The notes under the pieces were generated by a model. That model saw nothing but the letters and a program-made list of their open reading frames with translations, made no database searches and was not told the origin of the DNA. From Thiobacillus sp. (lineage in GTDB: Bacteria; Pseudomonadota; Gammaproteobacteria; Burkholderiales; Thiobacillaceae): 31,024 bases of DNA. This document shows positions 24,144 through 31,024 of this stretch, piece by piece (position 1 is the stretch's first letter; each line of letters starts with the position of its first letter). The DNA is taken from NCBI RefSeq assembly GCF_024708915.1, contig NZ_JANJXQ010000069.1:1-31024 (forward strand). Reading direction: 5' to 3'. The position numbers were made by a program, and so were the translations under genes.

Positions 24144-24948
24144 GGGGCGGAGCGGAGCAGTTTTTTCTTCTGAGGTATTGCTGGTCGCTCGTGCGCCGGG
24201 AACCGAGGCGCACGAGCGCATACAGGGCGAGCGGCACGATCAGCAACTTGTTGCTGGCCAGCCTGAGCCGCCAGCGGGGCAGCGGTTTCTTGCTGAACAG
24301 GTGGATGCGTCCCAGCGGAAAATAGTGCATGCCCAGCCTTTCGGCCAGTCGTGTCAGGCCGCGGGGCGAGAAGAAGGCGATATGCTGTCCGCTTTCCAGC
24401 GCGTAGTAGCCCCACTGGCCGGGCCGCGGCGGGCAGCCGTCGGGGAAGGTCTCGGTGGTGAAGATGAAGGTGTCGGACTGGTGTTGGGCCAGGGCCTGCT
24501 GGATGAACTCGAGCGGGTTGACGGTATGTTCGAGCACCTCGATGGCGCTGACGGCTTGGCAGGCGCCCAGGCCGGGCTGATATTCGAAGCCCCTTGCGAA
24601 CAGGTTCTGCGCGTAGCGATCCGACCAGAAGTAATTGAAACCGAGATCGCGCATGAGCCGGGTCAGCAATCCATAGCCGCCTGCCACGTCGACGTACACA
24701 CCTTTCCCCCGTTCGCCCAGCCCGACATGGCACAGGGCGGCGAGCCGCAGTGCGGTCAGCACGTTGCGGCTAGCAGTATCGGTGTCCGCGGCGTCGGTGG
24801 CTTCGGTGTAGGCCTCGTCCAGCCAGTCTGGGCTGTCGGCAAAAATGTGGTCGCAGTCGGCGCAATAAGCGTAGCGTGCCGCGTGCCCGCCGAGCACCTG
24901 GGTATCGAAGTATTGCGCAGTTTCTGTCCCGCAAAGGTGACAGTTCAT
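24136..24948 (-). CDS. SAM-dependent methyltransferase with N-terminal CxxC pairs
   Basis: A 270-residue class I methyltransferase of the C-methyltransferase-like/Methyltransf_23 type. The N-terminus has CHLC (3-6) and CADC (29-32), probably a zinc ribbon. VYVDVAGGYGLLTRLM (84-99) is the SAM-binding motif I, and SAIEVLEHTVNPLEFIQQAL (134-153) is the post-motif typical of the family. A C-terminal hydrophobic helix (LLIVPLALYALV) may touch the membrane. It is the first gene of the minus-strand run and would methylate a sugar, sugar nucleotide or lipid-linked intermediate. The ATG at 24948 places the CxxC at the N-terminus; an in-frame ATG at 24990 would add 14 residues and lies within a candidate -10 box. 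Substrate unknown. Confidence 0.85.
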   Translation of the reverse strand: MNCHLCGTETAQYFDTQVLGGHAARYAYCADCDHIFADSPDWLDEAYTEATDAADTDTASRNVLTALRLAALCHVGLGERGKGVYVDVAGGYGLLTRLMRDLGFNYFWSDRYAQNLFARGFEYQPGLGACQAVSAIEVLEHTVNPLEFIQQALAQHQSDTFIFTTETFPDGCPPRPGQWGYYALESGQHIAFFSPRGLTRLAERLGMHYFPLGRIHLFSKKPLPRWRLRLASNKLLIVPLALYALVRLGSRRTSDQQYLRRKNCSAPPHA

Positions 24949-24987
24949 GGTTTCGGTCGCTGCAAGGATGGGGGGGGCGGTCGGGCG

Positions 24988-25014
24988 CATATAGACACTT
25001 ACAGGATATCCCAA
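24988..25014 (-). promoter_or_regulatory. Weak candidate promoter for the minus-strand glycan run
   Basis: Reading the minus strand, TTGGGA (25014-25009) and TATATG (24993-24988) are separated by 15 bases, shorter than ideal. The AT-rich patch is the only promoter-like one in the 189-base gap between the methyltransferase and aroB. A transcript from here would start near 24981, which fits the ATG at 24948. Confidence 0.25.
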
Positions 25015-25076
25015 ATTGAATGCCGCAATCCCGCGGCCTCGGCTGGAGGGGGGCGGCCTGTGGGGTGCGTTCTGGA

Positions 25077-25104
25077 TTGAGTCGGGGTGGCCTTTGGTTA
25101 CAAT
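25077..25104 (+). promoter_or_regulatory. Sigma-70-type promoter for aroB
   Basis: TTGAGT (25077-25082) and TACAAT (25099-25104) are separated by 16 bases and lie 34 bases before the aroB ATG. Both boxes are close to consensus. The predicted start near 25111 gives a leader of about 27 bases without an obvious Shine-Dalgarno. Confidence 0.6.
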
Positions 25105-25137
25105 GTGGCGCCCCTTTCCATTCACGACCGGTTTCCC

Positions 25138-26217
25138 ATGCAAACCCTTACCGTCGACCTCGGCGACCGCTCCTACCCGATCCACATCGGCGACGGCCTG
25201 GTAAGCCGGCCCGAACTGATCCTGCCGCACCTTGCGCAAAAGCGGGCGATGATCGTGACCAACACCACGGTGGCGCCGCTGTATCTGGCACCGCTGAAGG
25301 CGATGCTGGAAGCCGCAGGCGTGACGGTGGCGCAGGTGATATTGCCGGACGGCGAGGCCTACAAGAACTGGGAGACGCTGAATCTGGTTTTCGATGCGCT
25401 GCTGCGCCAGCGGGCCGAACGCAAGACGACCCTTATTGCACTTGGCGGCGGGGTGATCGGCGACATGACCGGGTTCGCGGCGGCGAGCTACCAGCGCGGC
25501 GTGCCTTTCATCCAGATTCCCACCACGCTCTTGTCGCAGGTCGATTCGTCGGTGGGCGGCAAGACCGGGATCAACCATCCGCTCGGCAAGAACATGATCG
25601 GCGCGTTCTACCAGCCGAAAGTGGTGCTGGCCGACACCGCCACGCTGAAGACGCTGCCGCCGCGCGAACTGTCGGCGGGACTGGCCGAGGTGATCAAGTA
25701 CGGCCTGATTTGGGATGCGGAATTCCTCGCCTGGCTGGAAGCGAACATGGGCAGGCTGCGCGCGCTCGACCCGGCAGCGATCGCCCATGCGATCTACCGT
25801 TCGTGCGAAATCAAGGCGCAGGTGGTGGGACAGGACGAGCGCGAAGGCGGCATCCGCGCGATTCTCAATCTGGGCCACACCTTCGGTCATGCGATCGAGA
25901 CCGGCATGGGCTACGGCAACTGGCTGCACGGCGAGGCGGTGGCGGCAGGCATGGTGATGGCGGCACAGACCTCGCAACAGATGGGCTGGATTTCCGGGGC
26001 CGACGTCGAACGCACCCGCGCGCTGATCCGGGCTGCCGGGCTGCCCGACCTGGCGCCCGACCTCGGTGTCGATCGTTATCTCGAATACATGGGCCACGAC
26101 AAGAAGGTCGAGGGCGGACAAATGCGTTTCGTGCTGCTGAAAAAGCTGGGCGAGGCGGCGATCACCGGCGACGTGCCGGCCGATGTGCTGAGCAGCGTGC
26201 TGAGCGCGCCGCGCTGA
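25138..26217 (+). CDS. aroB: 3-dehydroquinate synthase
   Basis: A 359-residue enzyme of the shikimate pathway that converts DAHP to 3-dehydroquinate, with NAD and a divalent metal. Landmarks are [12 protein letters not shown] (cofactor side), [22 protein letters not shown], the highly conserved [34 protein letters not shown], and the metal ligands in [18 protein letters not shown] and LHGEAV. Length is normal (E. coli 362). ATG 25138 was chosen over the in-frame upstream extension to 25087, which would include the -10 box. The dgt-like gene follows after ten bases and is probably co-transcribed. It marks the boundary between the glycan locus and housekeeping genes. Confidence 0.97.
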   Translation: MQTLTVDLGDRSYPIHIGDGLVSRPELILPHLAQKRAMIVTNTTVAPLYLAPLKAMLEAAGVTVAQVILPDGEAYKNWETLNLVFDALLRQRAERKTTLIALGGGVIGDMTGFAAASYQRGVPFIQIPTTLLSQVDSSVGGKTGINHPLGKNMIGAFYQPKVVLADTATLKTLPPRELSAGLAEVIKYGLIWDAEFLAWLEANMGRLRALDPAAIAHAIYRSCEIKAQVVGQDEREGGIRAILNLGHTFGHAIETGMGYGNWLHGEAVAAGMVMAAQTSQQMGWISGADVERTRALIRAAGLPDLAPDLGVDRYLEYMGHDKKVEGGQMRFVLLKKLGEAAITGDVPADVLSSVLSAPR

Positions 26218-26227
26218 AAGGGATTTG

Positions 26228-27358
26228 ATGGAACCGTCGTTCGCACCCTACGCAGCACATTCCAGTCAATCCCGCGGGCGGCTGCATTCCGAGCCCTCGG
26301 CTGCGCCGCGCTCCGAATTTCAGCGTGACCGCGACCGCATCATCCATTCCACCGCGTTCCGCCGGCTGGAATACAAGACCCAGGTGTTCGTCAACCACGA
26401 GGGCGACCTGTTCCGCACCCGCCTCACCCACAGCATCGAGGTGGCGCAGATCGGCCGTACCCTCGCCCGCCTGCTGAACCTCAACGAGGATCTGGTGGAG
26501 GCGGTGGCGCTGGCGCACGACCTCGGCCATACGCCGTTCGGCCACGCCGGGCAGGATGCGTTGAATGCCTGCATGCGCGAACACGGCGGCTTCGAGCACA
26601 ACCTGCAGTCGCTGCGCGTGGTCGACCTGCTGGAAGAACGCTATGCCGGGTTCGACGGATTGAACCTCACCTTCGAGACACGCGAGGGCATCCTCAAGCA
26701 CTGCTCGCTGGGCAACGCCGAAAAACTCGGCGATGTCGGGCGCCGTTTCCTCGACAAGCGGCAACCTTCGCTGGAAGCGCAGATCGCCAACCTGGCCGAC
26801 GAAATCGCCTACAACAACCACGACGTCGACGACGGTCTGCGTTCCGGCCTGATCACCGAGGACCAATTGGCGGAAGTGCAGCTGTTCGCGCGCCACCAGA
26901 GCGAAGTGCGCAGCCTGTACCCGACGCTGAACGGGCGCCGCGTGGTGACCGAAACCGTGCGCCGCATGATCAATACGCTGATCCTCGACCTGGTCAGCAC
27001 GACGCGGATCAACATCGAAAACAGCGGCGTGCAGACGCTGGACGAAGTGCGCGCGGCGCCGCCGCTGGCGGCATTCAGCCCGGCGCTGCTCGACGAGCAC
27101 CGTGAACTCAAGCGCTTCCTGCTGCGCCATCTGTATCGCCATTACAAGGTGGCGCGGATGAGCGCCAAGGCCAGCCGCATCATCACCGACCTCTATACCG
27201 CGTTTACCGGCGACGCCCGCCTGCTGCCGCCCGAACACCAGGCGCGCGAGTCGCTGGAAGGCGCGCGTGCCGTGGCGGATTACATCGCCGGCATGACCGA
27301 TCGCTATGCCATGCGCGAGCACCGGCGTATTTTCGCGGTGGAAGAAATCTACGGCTGA
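26228..27358 (+). CDS. dgt: Deoxyguanosinetriphosphate triphosphohydrolase-like protein (HD domain)
   Basis: A 376-residue HD-superfamily dNTP triphosphohydrolase. The metal/catalytic residues are visible as [15 protein letters not shown] (H68), [19 protein letters not shown] (H97-D98) and [18 protein letters not shown] (D191). [22 protein letters not shown] is the characteristic N-terminal signature. It hydrolyses dNTPs to nucleosides and triphosphate; this shorter 'dgt-like' type often has broad specificity. A Shine-Dalgarno AAAGGGA (26217-26223) supports ATG 26228; a TTG one codon earlier is possible. Downstream of aroB, as often found in betaproteobacteria. Its stop overlaps the convergent comF by ten bases. 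Confidence 0.95.
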   Translation: MEPSFAPYAAHSSQSRGRLHSEPSAAPRSEFQRDRDRIIHSTAFRRLEYKTQVFVNHEGDLFRTRLTHSIEVAQIGRTLARLLNLNEDLVEAVALAHDLGHTPFGHAGQDALNACMREHGGFEHNLQSLRVVDLLEERYAGFDGLNLTFETREGILKHCSLGNAEKLGDVGRRFLDKRQPSLEAQIANLADEIAYNNHDVDDGLRSGLITEDQLAEVQLFARHQSEVRSLYPTLNGRRVVTETVRRMINTLILDLVSTTRINIENSGVQTLDEVRAAPPLAAFSPALLDEHRELKRFLLRHLYRHYKVARMSAKASRIITDLYTAFTGDARLLPPEHQARESLEGARAVADYIAGMTDRYAMREHRRIFAVEEIYG

Positions 27359-28050
27359 AAGCGGTCGCCCGGCGGCAGCGCGCGCGCCGCCACCCAGCAG
27401 CTCACTTCGCGCGCGCCGGCCCGCTTCAGCGTCGCGGCCAGTTCGTCGAAACTGGTCCCGGTCGTCATCACGTCGTCGATCAGCGCGATATGCAGTCCCC
27501 GAATGCTGTCCGAACACGCGAATGCGCCGCGCACATTACGCTGCCGCGCAGCGTGCTTCAGCCCCATTTGCGGCGGCGTGTCGCGGATGCGCCGACAACT
27601 GGCGGCATCGAGTGGAAGCCGGAGCCGCTTTGCCGTCTCGCGTGCGATTTCGCTGGCGTGGTTGAAGCCGCGCTCGCGGATACGTTTCGTGTGCAGCGGC
27701 ATGGCGATCAGCCGGTCGGGACGAGGGGCGGATGCCACGGCGCGGGCCAGGCACTCGCCCAGTACCGGCGCAACGGCAAGCCGGCCGTGGTATTTCAGGT
27801 GCGGGATCAGGCGGTCGAGCGGAAAGGCGTAAGCCAGCGCCGCAACGGAGCGATCGAATGCGGGGGGATGGTTGAGGCAGGCGCCGCACAGCTGGCCGTC
27901 GGGGGTCGGGGTGGCGCATCGCGGGCACTGCGGCTGGCGGTGCCAGGGCAGATCGGCGTGGCATTCGGGGCATAGCGCGTGCGTTGAGTGGCCGCCGCAC
28001 AGCAGGCAGGCGGGCGGGATGAATCGATTAAAAAATAAGCGGATGTTCAA
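27349..28050 (-). CDS. comF: ComF family phosphoribosyltransferase-like protein
   Basis: A 233-residue protein with an N-terminal zinc-ribbon region holding four CxxC pairs (C15/18, C27/30, C42/45, C55/58) and a type I phosphoribosyltransferase fold. The PRPP loop is [15 protein letters not shown] (187-201). [12 protein letters not shown] and NVRGAF are further family landmarks. ComF/GntX proteins are linked to DNA uptake or use of DNA as nutrient; the enzymatic reaction is not established. The start ATG 28050 is directly before the hydrophobic/Cys N-terminus. It is convergent with dgt and divergent from the membrane-protein gene at 28105. Confidence 0.93.
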   Translation of the reverse strand: MNIRLFFNRFIPPACLLCGGHSTHALCPECHADLPWHRQPQCPRCATPTPDGQLCGACLNHPPAFDRSVAALAYAFPLDRLIPHLKYHGRLAVAPVLGECLARAVASAPRPDRLIAMPLHTKRIRERGFNHASEIARETAKRLRLPLDAASCRRIRDTPPQMGLKHAARQRNVRGAFACSDSIRGLHIALIDDVMTTGTSFDELAATLKRAGAREVSCWVAARALPPGDRFQP

Positions 28051-28068
28051 TTCTGCCGCGCTCCGAAT

Positions 28069-28097
28069 TTGACAGCGGGGTCGGCGCCCCCGAAAAT
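28069..28097 (+). promoter_or_regulatory. Candidate promoter for the membrane-protein/bio operon
   Basis: A perfect TTGACA (28069-28074) is followed after 17 bases by GAAAAT (28092-28097), a poor -10. The downstream ATG at 28105 would leave an extremely short leader, so the element may be partly fortuitous. The spacer itself (GGGGTCGGCGCCCC) can fold into a small hairpin. Confidence 0.3.
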
Positions 28098-28104
28098 CCC
28101 CGCC

Positions 28105-28563
28105 ATGAAAGCCAAACGCGTCATTTCTGCCTCGTCTTCCCGCTTTGCCGCCCAGCTGTTCAACATCCTGACCGTGGTGGCGTTGACGTTATCGATCACC
28201 GCACTGCTGCTGGGCCGCTTGCTGGCCAGCCACAAGATCGGGTTTCTGCCTTTCGTGCTGTCGCTGCCGCCGGTGATGATCTGGCTGGGCGCGTCGATTT
28301 TCGTCTATGCCAGCATCGCCCACCACCCCAATTCGCGCGCCGCGCATTACAACAAGTGGGCAGGCTACCGCTTTTACGGTGTGATGGGCAGTCTGATGGT
28401 GATCGGCCCGGCGATCTACGGCCTGCTCGACGGCTGGCAGGGATTGATGCTGGTGTTGGGGCTGGCGGTATTGATCATCGTGCCGTGGGCGCTGCTGGAT
28501 ATTTACAAGGCCGCGCGCGAGCCATGGCAGGACATGACCATCGAGGTAGCGATTAATGAATGA
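28105..28563 (+). CDS. Uncharacterised small integral membrane protein
   Basis: A 152-residue protein with a basic N-terminus ([17 protein letters not shown]) and four predicted membrane helices: about 15-38, 46-65, 90-105 and 108-128. A polar loop, [20 protein letters not shown], lies between helices two and three, and an acidic C-terminal tail ([12 protein letters not shown]) ends it. I do not recognise the family. Its stop codon overlaps the bioB start by eight bases, so the two are almost certainly co-transcribed and translation-coupled. A transport or scaffolding role related to biotin is possible but unsupported. ATG 28105 is preferred over a TTG at 28069 that coincides with the candidate -35 box. 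Confidence 0.8.
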   Translation: MKAKRVISASSSRFAAQLFNILTVVALTLSITALLLGRLLASHKIGFLPFVLSLPPVMIWLGASIFVYASIAHHPNSRAAHYNKWAGYRFYGVMGSLMVIGPAIYGLLDGWQGLMLVLGLAVLIIVPWALLDIYKAAREPWQDMTIEVAINE

Positions 28564-29509
28564 TTTGACCCACCCGCCTGTGCGACGCTCGGTAGCCGAG
28601 ATCGACGCGCTGTTCGCGTTGCCTTTTGCCGATCTGATGTTCCAGGCACAGACCACGCATCGTGCCTGTTTCGATCCCAACAAAGTCCAGCTTTCGACCC
28701 TGCTGTCGGTCAAGACCGGTGGCTGTTCCGAGGACTGCGGCTACTGCCCGCAGTCGGTCCATTACGACGCCGGGGTGGAAAAGCAGGGCCTGCTCGACCT
28801 CGACGACGTGCTCAAGGCGGCCAGGGCCGCCAAGAAGGCCGGCGCCTCGCGCTTCTGCATGGGTGCGGCGTGGCGCGGGCCGAAGCAGCGCGATCTCGAA
28901 CCGGTGCTCGACATGGTGCGCGAGGTGAAAGCGCTGGGCCTGGAAACCTGCGCTACCCTGGGGATGCTGAAGGACGGCCAGGCCGAGCAGCTGAAAGAAG
29001 CCGGGCTCGACTACTACAACCACAACCTCGACACCGCGCCCGAGTTCTACGGCGAGATCATCACCACCCGTGAATACCAGGACCGGCTCGACACGCTGGA
29101 GCGCGTGCGCCAGGCCGACCTCCACGTCTGCTGCGGCGGCATCGTCGGCATGGGCGAATCGCGCACCCAGCGCGCCGGGCTGATCGCGCAGCTGGCGGCG
29201 CTCGACCCGCAGCCGGAATCGGTGCCGATCAACCTGCTGGTGCAGGTCGAGGGCACGCCGCTCGCCGGCACCGAGGCGCTCGAGCCGCTGGAATTCGTGC
29301 GCACCATCGCGGTCGCGCGCATCTGCATGCCGCAGAGCTTCGTGCGCCTGTCGGCTGGCCGCCAGCAGATGAGCGACGCGGTGCAGGCCTTGTGCTTCCT
29401 CGCCGGCGCCAACTCGATCTTCTACGGAGAAAAGCTGCTCACCACCGGCAATCCGGAGTGGGAACGCGACCAGCGCCTGTTCGACAGCCTGGGCCTGATG
29501 CCGTTGTGA
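28556..29509 (+). CDS. bioB: Biotin synthase
   Basis: A 317-residue radical-SAM enzyme that inserts sulfur into dethiobiotin. The 4Fe-4S motif [10 protein letters not shown] has C57, C61 and C64. Ligands of the second (2Fe-2S) cluster are visible in [32 protein letters not shown] and [15 protein letters not shown] is the conserved substrate-site segment. A GAGGT Shine-Dalgarno (28543-28547) precedes ATG 28556 by eight bases and lies inside the upstream membrane-protein gene. The stop overlaps the bioF GTG (GTGA at 29506-29509). Complete and of normal length. Confidence 0.98.
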   Translation: MNDLTHPPVRRSVAEIDALFALPFADLMFQAQTTHRACFDPNKVQLSTLLSVKTGGCSEDCGYCPQSVHYDAGVEKQGLLDLDDVLKAARAAKKAGASRFCMGAAWRGPKQRDLEPVLDMVREVKALGLETCATLGMLKDGQAEQLKEAGLDYYNHNLDTAPEFYGEIITTREYQDRLDTLERVRQADLHVCCGGIVGMGESRTQRAGLIAQLAALDPQPESVPINLLVQVEGTPLAGTEALEPLEFVRTIAVARICMPQSFVRLSAGRQQMSDAVQALCFLAGANSIFYGEKLLTTGNPEWERDQRLFDSLGLMPL

Positions 29510-30666
29510 CGCACGCCGCGCTGACCCGTCTGCAGGACGGGCTGGCGGCGCTGCAGGCCGATCATCTGGAGCGCCGCCGCCCGCTGCTCGACGGCGCGCA
29601 GGGCGCCCGCGTCACGATCGACGGCCAGCGCGTCGTCTCGTTCTGCAGCAACGACTATCTCGGTCTCGCCGCCGATCCGGCGCTGGTGCAGGCAGCGCAT
29701 GCGGCACTGGATGAATGCGGCGTCGGCGCCGGGGCTGCGCATCTCATCACCGGCCACCACCGCTTGCATGAGGACTTCGAAGCCGCATTCGCGCGCTTCG
29801 TCGGCAAGCCGGCAGCGCTGCTGTTTTCCACTGGCTACATGGCTAACCTCGGCGTGCTGACTGCGCTGCTCGGGCGCCGCAGCGAAGCGTTCGGCGACAA
29901 GCTCAACCACGCCTCGCTGGTCGACGCCGCGCAGCTGTCCGGCGCGGCCTTCACCCGTTATCGGCACAACGACCTGGTCCAGCTCGAAGGGCAACTGGCG
30001 GCAAGCAAGGCGCAGGACAAGATGATTGTCTCGGACCTGGTGTTCAGCATGGACGGCGACACCGCGCCGGTCGATGCGCTGCTCGATCTGGCCGAACGCC
30101 ATGACGCCTGGCTCTATCTCGACGACGCGCATGGCTTCGGCGTACTCAACGACGGCCGCGGCGGACTCAGCGACCGCGCACGGGCGAGCGACCGCGTAAT
30201 CTATCTGGCCACCCTGGGCAAGGCAGCCGGCGTGGCGGGTGCGGCGGTCGCGGCGCATGCCGGCGTGATCGCCTGGCTGATCCAGAAAGCGCGCCCCTAC
30301 ATCTACACCACCGCCTCGCCGCCGCTGCTGGCCGCGTGTCTGTTGGAAAGCCTGCGCCAGATCGAGGCAGGCGGAGTGCGGCGCGAGCGCCTGCGCGGCC
30401 ATGTCGCGCAGTTGCGTGAAGGCTTGGCCGGGTTGAAACATGGCGCGTTGATGCCGTCCGACACGCCGATCCAGCCGCTGCTGATCGGCAGCAATGCCGA
30501 TGCGGCGCGGCTGTCGCAAAGCCTGTTGCAGCGCGGTCTGCTGGTGGCCGCGATCCGCACCCCGACGGTGCCTGTCAATACAGCGCGGCTGCGCATCACC
30601 CTGTCGGCGGCGCACAGCGCGGACGATGTCGCGCAGCTGGTCGAGGCGCTGCATGCAATCGTCTAA
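29506..30666 (+). CDS. bioF: 8-amino-7-oxononanoate synthase
   Basis: A 386-residue PLP enzyme of the alpha-oxoamine synthase family; it condenses pimeloyl-ACP/CoA with L-alanine in biotin synthesis. [51 protein letters not shown] (D207 pairs with the PLP nitrogen) and [13 protein letters not shown] (K239, Schiff-base lysine) are all present. The GTG at 29506 overlaps the bioB stop and sits at the expected N-terminus; the frame upstream to 29392 is a shadow of bioB. The bioH gene starts within its last codons. Confidence 0.97.
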   Translation: MTHAALTRLQDGLAALQADHLERRRPLLDGAQGARVTIDGQRVVSFCSNDYLGLAADPALVQAAHAALDECGVGAGAAHLITGHHRLHEDFEAAFARFVGKPAALLFSTGYMANLGVLTALLGRRSEAFGDKLNHASLVDAAQLSGAAFTRYRHNDLVQLEGQLAASKAQDKMIVSDLVFSMDGDTAPVDALLDLAERHDAWLYLDDAHGFGVLNDGRGGLSDRARASDRVIYLATLGKAAGVAGAAVAAHAGVIAWLIQKARPYIYTTASPPLLAACLLESLRQIEAGGVRRERLRGHVAQLREGLAGLKHGALMPSDTPIQPLLIGSNADAARLSQSLLQRGLLVAAIRTPTVPVNTARLRITLSAAHSADDVAQLVEALHAIV

Positions 30667-31024
30667 ACCCGTCCTCGCGCTGGTGCACGGCTGGGGCATG
30701 AATGCCCGCGTGTTCGACGAGCTGGCCGTGCTGCTGGCGGCCGCTTTCGAGGTGCGCGCGTTCGATCTGCCCGGCCACGGCGGACGCGATGCCGCGGCTG
30801 ACAACACCCTGCAGGGCTGGGCCGACGATCTGGCACAGCAGTTGCCGGAGGGGGCGACGCTGCTCGGCTGGTCGCTCGGCGGGCAGGTGGCGATGCGCGC
30901 GGCGCTCGATCATCCGCACAAAATCGCGCGCCTGGTGCTGCTGGCGTCGACGCCGAAATTCGTCGCGACGGAAGACTGGCCGCACGGCATGGCGCCGGCC
31001 GACCTGCAGGATTTCGGCGCGGCG
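30653..31024 (+). CDS. bioH: Pimeloyl-ACP methyl ester esterase, N-terminal part (3' truncated by window)
   Basis: The first 124 codons of an alpha/beta-hydrolase are present. PVLALVHGWGMNARVFDEL carries the HGWG oxyanion region, FDLPGHG follows, and LLGWSLGGQVA holds the nucleophile elbow GWSLG with S74. The sequence and its position after bioB-bioF identify BioH, which cleaves pimeloyl-ACP methyl ester to release pimeloyl-ACP. ATG 30653 overlaps the bioF stop by 14 bases. The catalytic Asp and His would lie beyond the window end. Confidence 0.93.
   Translation, partial: MQSSKPVLALVHGWGMNARVFDELAVLLAAAFEVRAFDLPGHGGRDAAADNTLQGWADDLAQQLPEGATLLGWSLGGQVAMRAALDHPHKIARLVLLASTPKFVATEDWPHGMAPADLQDFGAA

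Noticed and set aside
28055..28070. A 16-base identity with 26305-26320 (inside dgt), GCCGCGCTCCGAATTT.
   Set aside because: A single pair, one copy inside a coding region, no flanking symmetry; likely coincidence in GC-rich sequence.

Overview
The window is GC-rich DNA with bacterial gene density and looks chromosomal, from a betaproteobacterium. The clues are an aroB-dgt pair, comF, a bioB-bioF-bioH operon, and a surface-polysaccharide locus of the type linked to exosortase A / PEP-CTERM systems. That locus type is suggested by an O-glycosylation-ligase-like Wzy protein next to a CapK/phenylacetate-CoA-ligase-like enzyme. The genus cannot be fixed from this sequence; Thiobacillaceae- or Rhodocyclales-like is only an impression.

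Layout. (1) 1-2170, plus strand: the 3' end of a CapK-like adenylate-forming enzyme, a polytopic O-antigen-ligase-like protein, and what looks like the decayed 3' end of an MBOAT acyltransferase gene. (2) 2192-4018, minus strand: an asparagine-synthetase-like enzyme whose N-terminal catalytic Cys is Asp. (3) 4130-10030, plus strand: a tightly packed run of sulfotransferase, NodB-like deacetylase relative, GT2, GT4, GT2-like, and a secreted TPR protein ending in CRFCPD. (4) 24948 down to 10006, minus strand: a run of about 12 genes, mostly overlapping or only a few bases apart. In transcription order they are methyltransferase, GT4-like, polysaccharide pyruvyl transferase, QueC-like PP-loop enzyme, a 58-codon ORF, Wzx-type flippase, polysaccharide deacetylase, two tandem related GT2s, another GT2, sulfotransferase, GT-A-like protein, and a GT2/membrane/sulfatase-superfamily fusion. 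(5) 25138-31024: housekeeping genes aroB, dgt-like, comF (minus), a small membrane protein, bioB, bioF and the start of bioH.

How the genes work together (inference). Regions 1-4 would build, decorate, flip and polymerise a complex cell-surface or exported glycan. At least seven glycosyltransferases assemble it. Two sulfotransferases, a pyruvyl transferase, two deacetylase-like proteins and a methyltransferase would modify it, giving a probably anionic product. The flippase and the Wzy/ligase protein handle export and polymerisation.

The least conventional elements are three enzymes that depart from their families: the AsnB-like protein without its glutaminase Cys, the QueC-like PP-loop protein inside a glycan operon, and the fused GT2-sulfatase-fold protein with Thr where sulfatases have Cys/Ser. 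I saw no tRNA, rRNA, CRISPR array, insertion sequence or phage gene.
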